This document shows positions 9,569-16,431 of a stretch of 45,173 nucleotides of DNA, one piece after another. Under the pieces are notes generated by a model. That model did no database searches. It was not told the origin of the DNA and saw only the letters and a list, made by a program, of their open reading frames with translations. Position 1 is the stretch's first letter. Each line of letters starts with the position of its first letter. The translations under genes and the position numbers were made by a program. The stretch comes from Ignavibacteria bacterium (lineage in GTDB: Bacteria > Bacteroidota > Ignavibacteria > Kapaibacteriales > Kapaibacteriaceae). The stretch lies in assembly GCA_947495975.1 (NCBI GenBank), contig CANMBE010000018.1:1-45173 (forward strand), written 5' to 3'.

Positions 9569-10471
9569 ATGACCACTCCAGTACTCCACCCCGAGATAGA
9601 GCTGCTCAAGAGTCGCTTCCATGAGACGCGAAATGCACTTCGCGATGCAATTGAGCAATGGCATGTGTTGTCGAACGAAGTCCGTCCGCGTCTCAATGCA
9701 ACATATGATCGTTACTTTGGCGAGCTTGAACGAGAATTGCAATTCGCATCTCTTGCAAGCGCAGAAATTTTCAGACGAGTTGAACTCCTTAGTATCAAAG
9801 TGGCGAGGGGCGAGAAACTCACTACCGAGATCATTGATCTCATCAACCACGTAGTTAACAAAGAATACGCGCGGTTCAAACGCAGGCTTCACGAAGCGTT
9901 CAACATGGATACTGAGCAGCGCGAGCGTTCTGCGCAACTTCGTGTTGATGCACACGATGATGAAGAACTCGTAAAGATGTATCGCACGCTTGTTAAAAAA
10001 CTTCATCCAGATGCAGCAGGCGAAAGCGCTCCAGGGACTGAAGCCTGGCACAGAGTGCAGAATGCGTACCGAGATCGTAATGTGAGTCAGCTTCGCTCAC
10101 TTCTTGCCTTCTTTGGCGTGGGAGATGCATCTGATCTTGAAACGAGAACCTGGGGTCAGGACCGCTGGACGAGCGAAGTGCAGTCGTTGGAGCGTCGCCT
10201 GCACGTTGAAGAACGAAAACTAGCGCGGCTAAAGGGTGAGGAGCCATTTGCAATCGAAGGCGCATTGACAGATGAAGTATGGCGCGAACAGCACATTGCA
10301 GCGTTGCAGGCATCGATTCAGACAAAGCTCAAAGAGATTGATGAAAACAATAAACATTATCGCGAACTTACAGGCGGTTGTGTGCCGCTTGGTAGCAACG
10401 CATTAAAGTCAACAGACGAACAAGGATTCGAAGAAGACTTTATGAAGAACACATACTTCGGACAACGCTAA
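9569..10471 (+). CDS. J-domain protein with helical flanks
   Basis: 300 residues from ATG 9569, 10 bases after the previous stop; an upstream in-frame start at 9491 would overlap the BatA gene by 68 bases and adds a cysteine-rich, unlikely N-terminus. Residues 1-130 are charged and helical. A short J-domain core then appears: ELVKMYRTLVKKLHPDAAG with the HPD triad at 146-148, followed by AWHRVQNAYRD. The C-terminal part (about 195-265) is highly charged with coiled-coil character. J domains stimulate Hsp70 (DnaK). The flanks match no named DnaJ class that I recognise, so the client is unknown. The stop overlaps the start of the M61 peptidase (TAATG). Confidence 0.75.
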   Translation: MTTPVLHPEIELLKSRFHETRNALRDAIEQWHVLSNEVRPRLNATYDRYFGELERELQFASLASAEIFRRVELLSIKVARGEKLTTEIIDLINHVVNKEYARFKRRLHEAFNMDTEQRERSAQLRVDAHDDEELVKMYRTLVKKLHPDAAGESAPGTEAWHRVQNAYRDRNVSQLRSLLAFFGVGDASDLETRTWGQDRWTSEVQSLERRLHVEERKLARLKGEEPFAIEGALTDEVWREQHIAALQASIQTKLKEIDENNKHYRELTGGCVPLGSNALKSTDEQGFEEDFMKNTYFGQR

Positions 10472-12312
10472 TGTATTCGATTGAACAACGAGACGAACAA
10501 TTGCTTGGTGGTACGGCCGCTATCTCATACCATATTGGTTTTGAACGGGCGGCACAACACATTGTCTCTGTACGAATGCGTATTGACAATGTGTTAGGCG
10601 AATCTCTCGTAGTAGTTATGCCATCGTGGTCGCCTGGTAGTTATAAGATTCGCGATTATGCAGGATATCAGGGTAATGTATCAACATGGTTGATGGACGG
10701 TGCTCGTCGAAAGCCAGCCCTGGCTGCATGGCGAGACAAAGCATCCCTTGTTATTGAAACGAAGGGCGCAACGTCCATCGAGATCGAGTATCTCATCTAT
10801 GCTCACGAGCGTACCGTGCGCACGAATCACGTCAACCGCAATCATGCATTTCTGGTGCCAACAGCGTTGTGTATGTATGTGGAAGGTCGCACCCAAGAAG
10901 TGCATCACGTCTTGTTTGCGCACAACCGTGCACAGTGGCCAAGTATATCAACAGCACTTTCGCCAGTGAAAGCCCCCTCATCAGAGGGTGTATTACTAGG
11001 TGCATTGAACTATGACGTGCTGGCCGATTCGCCAATTGAGATTGGCGATCATCAGGTGCGAACGTTCGATGAAGCAGGCGCTACACATGAAGTGGCTGTT
11101 GCAACGAATCACACGCTAGACCTTGATTGGCTTGTTACTCAGATTCAACGCATCGTGCACGTAGAAGCCGAGCTGTTTGGTGGAGTACCTTATGATCGAT
11201 ATGTTTTTATCATACAAGTGTATCCTGGGGCAGGCGGCGGTTTAGAACACGCACGCTCCAGCGTCAACGCTGTTGAACCATCATCAATGCTAGATAAATC
11301 AAAGGTTGTTGCGTTGTTGTCGCTTCTGTGTCATGAATATTTTCATACGTGGAACGTAAAACGCATTCGTCCTGTGGAGCTTGGTCCGTTTGACTACACT
11401 CGCGAATCATATACGTCGATGCTCTGGCTTGCGGAAGGTCTCACTTCGTACTATGATGATTTGCTCACGTACCGCTGTGGGTTTACAACAGCAAAAGAAT
11501 ACATTGATAGTCTCTCAAAGGACCATATTGCTAAGCTTGCAATGGTACCAGGTAGATTCGCAATGTCCACGCGCGACAGCTCGTACCTCGCTTGGCTTAA
11601 ACTCTACATGGCTAGTCCAGATGGATCGAATAGATTCCCTTCGTATTACCTCAAGGGAGGCGTAATCTTTTTGCTTCTCGATATCTACATTATTGACCAC
11701 AGCGATGGAAAATATTCTCTTGATGACGCCATGCGTGCCATGTGGAAGAGGTATCAACAAAATCCATCTGTTGGCATGACTGAGGTAGAATGTATCTCGA
11801 TCATCGAACAATCAACAAGCATTCAGATTCGAGACAGACTTCTAGACTGGCTCAATGGAACTACCGAATTACCATACAACGAAATCTTCGATGCAGTTGG
11901 CCTACGCGTAGAGACAACTGCAAAGGTTGCCGATCCCGTGAAGATTGGTGAAAACATTGTTTTTGCAACTGTTCCAAGGGTACCATTTATTGGTTGGTCA
12001 TTAGCGGAAAGTGGTGGTCGAATCAGTGTGAGAGCCGTCGAAGATGGGTCGCCTGCAGCACGCGCTGGGGTTGGAATTGACGACGAAATTGTAGCCGTAG
12101 ATGGTAAACGTGTAAATACGAGTGCTCAGGTTGACCATTATTGCGGTACAATGATCGGTAAAGGGGCTATTCTTACTGCCCATTGCGACGGACGTCTGTA
12201 TACCACAACGATTTCGCCTGTAGAACAACCAAATCTTAGACTTGTTCAAATAGAGAAGCCAAGCTCTCGTCAGAAGCAAATGCATGATCGTTGGCTCCAC
12301 CGCACATTGTGA
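10471..12312 (+). CDS. M61 family metallopeptidase with PDZ domain
   Basis: 613 residues, the normal size for M61 (glycyl aminopeptidase-like) proteins. The N-terminal beta domain contains VVMPSWSPGSYKIRDYAGYQ, a family hallmark. The zinc site is HEYFHTWNVKRIRP with H288, E289 and H292, and a downstream WLAEGLTSYYDDLL that supplies the third ligand Glu. A PDZ domain lies at the C-terminus (about 515-600: AVEDGSPAARAGVGIDDEIV). No signal peptide is visible, so a cytoplasmic aminopeptidase is likely. Known members remove N-terminal Gly or Ala. The last bases (GTGA) overlap the start of the TPR lipoprotein gene. The downstream gene is exported, so the operon is mixed in location. Confidence 0.9.
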   Translation: MYSIEQRDEQLLGGTAAISYHIGFERAAQHIVSVRMRIDNVLGESLVVVMPSWSPGSYKIRDYAGYQGNVSTWLMDGARRKPALAAWRDKASLVIETKGATSIEIEYLIYAHERTVRTNHVNRNHAFLVPTALCMYVEGRTQEVHHVLFAHNRAQWPSISTALSPVKAPSSEGVLLGALNYDVLADSPIEIGDHQVRTFDEAGATHEVAVATNHTLDLDWLVTQIQRIVHVEAELFGGVPYDRYVFIIQVYPGAGGGLEHARSSVNAVEPSSMLDKSKVVALLSLLCHEYFHTWNVKRIRPVELGPFDYTRESYTSMLWLAEGLTSYYDDLLTYRCGFTTAKEYIDSLSKDHIAKLAMVPGRFAMSTRDSSYLAWLKLYMASPDGSNRFPSYYLKGGVIFLLLDIYIIDHSDGKYSLDDAMRAMWKRYQQNPSVGMTEVECISIIEQSTSIQIRDRLLDWLNGTTELPYNEIFDAVGLRVETTAKVADPVKIGENIVFATVPRVPFIGWSLAESGGRISVRAVEDGSPAARAGVGIDDEIVAVDGKRVNTSAQVDHYCGTMIGKGAILTAHCDGRLYTTTISPVEQPNLRLVQIEKPSSRQKQMHDRWLHRTL

Positions 12313-14414
12313 TCCCAAAACGTACCATCTGGCCCCTTTTCATTCTTGCTATCATGTTTGGTGTGCAGGGTTGTTCGTGGTTTGACAATCAGACCACGTA
12401 TTTCAACACATACTACAACATGAAGAGGATCATGACGGAGGTGAAGGATGAATTTGATTTTCAAGATGTGAACAAACGCAACAAGCCTCGAGTGCTTGTG
12501 CCGGCAATGGATAGCATGCGTCTCGTATCAGGGCCGCCAAAGAATACCACATACCAATTCCTGCGTGCATTTGTTATTGAGCGTGCGAAGCTTCAACCCG
12601 TTGCAACAAAAGTTGACTCGATTCTCATAAAGGGATCCAAGGTAGTTGCCAATCATCCAAAGTCGAAGTATATCGAAGGTTCATTATTTCTGATGGCTGA
12701 GGCCTACTTCGTGCGCTCTGAATGGGTGCCATCACAACAGAAGTGCATTGAACTTGCTGAGCGTTTTTCCGATGGCGATTTTTCACCTGATGCACATCTC
12801 TTGTTAGCCAAGAATTTTCTCATGCAGCGGAAGATGACGCAGGGCAAGCAGACATTATCTCGTGCTATCGATGTTGCATGGTACAAGAATCGATATGACA
12901 TTCTTAGTGAAGCATATCGCATTCAGGCAGAGATGGCAATTGAAGATGGCCAGATGGACGAAGCCGTAAACCCATTCAAGCAGGCAATTGAACAATGTGA
13001 GGATAGTGAGCAACGTGCACGCTGGCAGATAGACGTAGCATCAATCTATTACAGACTTGGCCGGTATGCTCTTGCTGAGAAAGCATTCCTAAAGGTGTTT
13101 GACGAATCTCCAGATGCTCTCGCAGAATTCGAAGCTCTACTCTATCGTGGTGCATCACTCGTACAGCTAGAAAAATTTGATGAAGCCGAAGAGATATTCA
13201 ACGATCTTGACGAGAACAAGAATTTTACGGAGTGGAATTCTTTCATCGAAGCGGAGAGACTTGGCCTAGAGCGAGCGCGCTCCACAGACCCAAAGGATGC
13301 TACTCTCATTGCGTTAGAGAGAACTGCCGACACTTCTTTTGTAGGTCGTCCTGAACTTATGGCTCAGTCTTTTCAAAAAGGTATGGGGCTTTTCAAAATA
13401 GGCGACTATCATGAAGCCCTAAAGTATTTCGCAAAGGCAAAAGTTATCCGCACACCAGTGTATGATGTGGCGAATAAATATTTTACGTTGTTGAAACAAT
13501 GGGATGAGCAGCAGAAGAAAATTAGAAGCATTGATCAATCCTTGATGATTGATACAACGTATCGCGATTCACTCATGCGAACAAAGTCTGCTGAGTTGTT
13601 CGCTTTGGGAAGAATTCATGAGCAGTTGGAAAACTCGGATTCTGCGCTTCGATACTTTCAGTACGCTTATGATAGCACGTCTGTACTTGACCCTGCTCGG
13701 GGTAGGTATCTTTTTTCTCAGGCTCGGATCTTACGCGAGAGCGATCCAGATAGGGCAGACTCACTGTTTGAGATAGTTGCTGAACGCTGGCCAAAGTCGG
13801 AGTTCGCTCGTGAAGCTTCAACCAATCTTGGTTTTTCTGCCGATGGTGGCATTGATGACGCCGCAGAGCTGTACCGCTCTGCCAATAGTTTCCGTATCGT
13901 AAGAGATTACTCGTATGCTTCTCGACAATACATGGCCATTGTTGAGAAGTTCCCCGAGAATGATTACGCAGCCAAGTCTCTCTATGCAATGGGTTGGATG
14001 TACGAGCGTGACGTAAAAATGATCGACAGTGCGCTCTACTATTATGGGCAACTACTTGAGCGGTATCCGCGTTCGAAGTATGCAAAAGAAATTCATGCCA
14101 GTGTAGAGTATGCATTGGCCAAGATCAATGGTGTAGAAGTTTCAGATTCTACGTTGCTTAGAGATCTAGACCAAGATCTGATCAATAGAGCCAAGGCGGG
14201 GGAGTTAGACGTATTGCAGCAACTCATCAAGAATAATCAGGATGCTTTACAGATTTCGGGCCCTAACGTGCAATTGCCTAATATCCCCGGACTTACGCCA
14301 AATGGTGGTTCTGTGAATGACCTTTTGCAGCAGCAGCTCAAAAATGCCGCGGGTAGACTTCCAGGGTCAGTTTCAGACAGCCTGCGTGTAGTGCCCCCTC
14401 CCATAAAGCCCTGA
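12309..14414 (+). CDS. TPR-rich lipoprotein (possibly SprE/PorW-like)
   Basis: 701 residues from the GTG at 12309, which overlaps the M61 stop as GTGA and gives a textbook lipoprotein signal: IPKRTIWPLFILAIMFGVQGC with lipobox Cys22. A TTG at 12291 is a less likely alternative. Mature N-terminus WFDNQTTYFNTYYNMKRI is followed by many TPR-like helical pairs (SLFLMAEAYFV, IYYRLGRYALAEKAFLKVF, ALLYRGASLVQLEKFDEAEE, AKSLYAMGWMYERDV). The last 80 residues are Asn/Gln/Pro-rich. In Bacteroidota, SprE/PorW is a TPR lipoprotein of T9SS with a similar 'FNxxYN' start; the likeness is suggestive only. A BamD-like role is another option. It ends the + strand run, 17 bases from convergent clpS. Confidence 0.75.
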   Translation: MIPKRTIWPLFILAIMFGVQGCSWFDNQTTYFNTYYNMKRIMTEVKDEFDFQDVNKRNKPRVLVPAMDSMRLVSGPPKNTTYQFLRAFVIERAKLQPVATKVDSILIKGSKVVANHPKSKYIEGSLFLMAEAYFVRSEWVPSQQKCIELAERFSDGDFSPDAHLLLAKNFLMQRKMTQGKQTLSRAIDVAWYKNRYDILSEAYRIQAEMAIEDGQMDEAVNPFKQAIEQCEDSEQRARWQIDVASIYYRLGRYALAEKAFLKVFDESPDALAEFEALLYRGASLVQLEKFDEAEEIFNDLDENKNFTEWNSFIEAERLGLERARSTDPKDATLIALERTADTSFVGRPELMAQSFQKGMGLFKIGDYHEALKYFAKAKVIRTPVYDVANKYFTLLKQWDEQQKKIRSIDQSLMIDTTYRDSLMRTKSAELFALGRIHEQLENSDSALRYFQYAYDSTSVLDPARGRYLFSQARILRESDPDRADSLFEIVAERWPKSEFAREASTNLGFSADGGIDDAAELYRSANSFRIVRDYSYASRQYMAIVEKFPENDYAAKSLYAMGWMYERDVKMIDSALYYYGQLLERYPRSKYAKEIHASVEYALAKINGVEVSDSTLLRDLDQDLINRAKAGELDVLQQLIKNNQDALQISGPNVQLPNIPGLTPNGGSVNDLLQQQLKNAAGRLPGSVSDSLRVVPPPIKP

Positions 14415-14431
14415 CGTGGCTTTGTGGATGC

Positions 14432-14737
14432 CTAAAACGCAACCTGCGTAAAGAGGGAGATTTCTTCGAGTTTGGATGACACGCGCAGGCATTCCTGCAT
14501 TTGACCCTCAAAAACGAGTGCTTTTCCCGTGGCATGAACCTCGTAGGTGAGCCCTTCTGCATGGTTATACGAGCAGCCCGTGGCCACGACTATCTGGTTG
14601 ATGACTTCTTCGAACGTATGATCCTCGTCATTATAGAGAATAACACGTGCGGCCATCCCCACGTCCACCAAGGTGTCGTCGTCCGGATTGGCCCATTCCA
14701 TCGGGCCGGCACTATAAACAGAATTTGTTGTTCGCAT
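14432..14737 (-). CDS. clpS: ATP-dependent Clp protease adaptor ClpS
   Basis: 101 residues, the normal length. An unstructured acidic N-terminus is followed by the ClpS fold: ARVILYNDEDHTFEEVINQI, which holds the N-degron pocket motif (N-D-x-x-H/T-F), then ATGCSYNHAEGLTYEVHATG, matching the 'A..L...VH..G' helix, and a final helix SSKLEEISL. ClpS delivers N-end-rule substrates to ClpA(P) in the cytoplasm. clpA is not in the window. The gene is convergent to the TPR gene and divergent from the CADD-like gene, with about 60 bases between the divergent starts holding a -7 element for each direction. Confidence 0.92.
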   Translation of the reverse strand: MRTTNSVYSAGPMEWANPDDDTLVDVGMAARVILYNDEDHTFEEVINQIVVATGCSYNHAEGLTYEVHATGKALVFEGQMQECLRVSSKLEEISLFTQVAF

Positions 14738-14747
14738 AGGTACAGGG

Positions 14748-14755
14748 CAAATCTA
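14748..14755 (-). promoter_or_regulatory. -7 promoter element (TAGATTTG) for clpS
   Basis: On the - strand the bases read TAGATTTG, an exact match to the Bacteroidota -7 consensus TAnnTTTG. It ends 11 bases before the clpS start codon, so the 5' leader would be very short. No good -33 TTTG box is seen at the usual distance. Confidence 0.4.
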
Positions 14756-14765
14756 CGAAAAGACC

Positions 14766-14773
14766 TATCTTTG
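14766..14773 (+). promoter_or_regulatory. -7 promoter element (TATCTTTG) for the CADD-like operon
   Basis: TATCTTTG matches TAnnTTTG exactly and lies 23 bases before the ATG at 14797. Its position places transcription start near 14780, which argues against a GTG start at 14773. No clear -33 box was found. Confidence 0.5.
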
Positions 14774-14796
14774 TGCCTCATTCAAAGCAATTCATC

Positions 14797-15507
14797 ATGT
14801 TCGAGGACGACCTCATGACGACCCAAGAATTTCTGATCAAGCTCGACGAAACCGTTGCCGAACGCCATATGCTTCAGCATCCGTTCTACATCATGTGGAA
14901 CGAAGGCACTCTCACAAAGGAGATGCTTCGTGAATATGCGGCAGAATATTACCATCAGGTGCATGCGTTCCCAACGTATGTGAGCGCCACGCATTCAAAT
15001 ACTGAAGACATGGTAGTTCGCCAGATGTTGCTTGAGAACCTTATTGAAGAAGAGCACGGCCCGGACAATCACCCAGAGCTTTGGCTTCGTTTTGTTGAAG
15101 AGCTTGGTATGAGCCGCGAACAAATCAAGGAGCGCAGATTCCTGCCGCACACACGTGCGTCAGTGCGCATCCTCAAAGAACTTGCCGGACGCAACAACCC
15201 TTCTGAAGGTCTTGCTGCTTTGTATGCATACGAGTCTCAGATTCCTGAGATCTCAACAACGAAGATTGCCGGCCTCAAGAAGTGGTACAATCTAGACACA
15301 ACAAATGCGCTTGAATTTTTTGCAGTGCATGAGCACGCAGACGAGATTCACCGTGTTGTTACTCGCGAAGCGCTAGAGCGCTTGTGTATCACAGATGAGC
15401 AAAAGCAGGCCGCGCTAGATTCTGCTCGTGAAGCTGCTGATGCCTTTAATCTTTTGCTCGACGGCGTGTATAACACGTGGTGCACGGAGAAAGCGGCTCT
15501 TAACTGA
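14797..15507 (+). CDS. CADD/PqqC-fold protein, putative self-sacrificing 4-aminobenzoate synthase
   Basis: 236 residues from ATG 14797 (ATG 14815 possible). The heme-oxygenase-like helical fold of the PqqC/TenA/CADD group is indicated by HPFYIMWNEGTLTKEMLREY and YYHQVHAFPTYVSATHSN. Metal ligands fit the CADD pattern by spacing: E80 and H87 (LENLIEEEHG), E146 (YAYESQ), then H178, D182 and H185 (VHEHADEIH). Lys156 lies ten residues after E146, and Tyr31 is in HPFY; these match the Tyr and Lys that chlamydial CADD is reported to consume to make 4-aminobenzoate. I therefore infer a single-turnover pABA enzyme feeding folate. A TenA- or PqqC-like oxidase is less likely. It leads a + strand operon from a TAnnTTTG promoter. 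Confidence 0.75.
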   Translation: MFEDDLMTTQEFLIKLDETVAERHMLQHPFYIMWNEGTLTKEMLREYAAEYYHQVHAFPTYVSATHSNTEDMVVRQMLLENLIEEEHGPDNHPELWLRFVEELGMSREQIKERRFLPHTRASVRILKELAGRNNPSEGLAALYAYESQIPEISTTKIAGLKKWYNLDTTNALEFFAVHEHADEIHRVVTREALERLCITDEQKQAALDSAREAADAFNLLLDGVYNTWCTEKAALN

Positions 15508-15522
15508 GCTCCCTAGACTAGC

Positions 15523-16431
15523 ATGTGCCGTTTCATCGCCTATATAGGACCATCCATACTGGCAGATGATCTGCTGTATAAACCCAAATTCTCGCTCGTT
15601 ACAGCACAAACGATGAATGCGGGAGAGATGTCTGTATCTGTAAACGGTGATGGCTTTGGAATTGGTTTCTATGCACCTGAGCTTGATAACGAACCTTGCG
15701 TGTTCCGCAGTATCAAGCCGGCATGGAGCGATCACAATCTTAAAAGTCTTGCAAAAAAGATCAACTCACCTTGTATGTTCGCACATGTTCGTGCGGCCTC
15801 ACCAGGCATGCCTGTTGAGGAGATGAACTCGCATCCGTTTTCATGCGGACAGCTGATGTTCATGCACAATGGGGTTGTTGGGGGTTTTAAGCAGATCCGC
15901 CGTAGGCTATTGCGCACACTCAATGATACAGCCTATGATGCCATTCTTGGCAGCACAGATTCGGAACATTTGTTTGGCCTTTTTCTCAATCACATTGCAG
16001 ACCCCAGCGGTACCGTAACGTGCGAGGAGATGGTTAGCGCAATGAACGGTATGTTTGCAGACCTCAACACCTTGTTGATGGAATCATCTATTCGCCAGCA
16101 CTCATATCTGAACCTAGCCGTAACAAATGGAACGTGCCTTCTTGCTATTCGTTATACAACCAACCCAAATGTTCAGCCGGCCTCACTGTATTACATGCAC
16201 GGCCGTGAGTACCGTTGTGTTGGAGATCAATGTATGATGGAGGCTGCCTATGGCAAGCCAAGCGCTATTGTTGTAGCGTCTGAGCCATTCACCGCTCGTA
16301 GGTCCGATTGGATGAAGGTTGAACGTAATTCGATGATGATAGTAGATGAAACAATGCGCATTCATTTCCATCACTTGGAAATGGATGTAGAGAAACTGGA
16401 CTTTGAGACAATAGCCCCGGAATTTGGATGA
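15523..16431 (+). CDS. Class II glutamine amidotransferase (YafJ/EgtC-like)
   Basis: 302 residues. The sequence starts MCRFIAYIG; Cys2 becomes the N-terminal nucleophile after Met removal, as in all class II (Ntn-type) amidotransferases. Other family motifs are NGDGFGIGFY, MFAHVRAASPG (substrate Arg and glutamine pocket), MFMHNGVVGGF and LGSTDSEHLFGLFL. The length is close to YafJ and EgtC. The known chemistry is glutamine hydrolysis; in EgtC it is hydrolysis of a gamma-glutamyl bond in ergothioneine synthesis. No other ergothioneine gene is visible, so the substrate is open. It lies 15 bases after the CADD-like gene and overlaps nuoL by ATGA. Confidence 0.88.
   Translation: MCRFIAYIGPSILADDLLYKPKFSLVTAQTMNAGEMSVSVNGDGFGIGFYAPELDNEPCVFRSIKPAWSDHNLKSLAKKINSPCMFAHVRAASPGMPVEEMNSHPFSCGQLMFMHNGVVGGFKQIRRRLLRTLNDTAYDAILGSTDSEHLFGLFLNHIADPSGTVTCEEMVSAMNGMFADLNTLLMESSIRQHSYLNLAVTNGTCLLAIRYTTNPNVQPASLYYMHGREYRCVGDQCMMEAAYGKPSAIVVASEPFTARRSDWMKVERNSMMIVDETMRIHFHHLEMDVEKLDFETIAPEFG

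Noticed and set aside
13573-14115. 180-codon frame on the - strand inside the TPR gene.
   Set aside because: It is a His/Arg-rich mirror frame without any domain.
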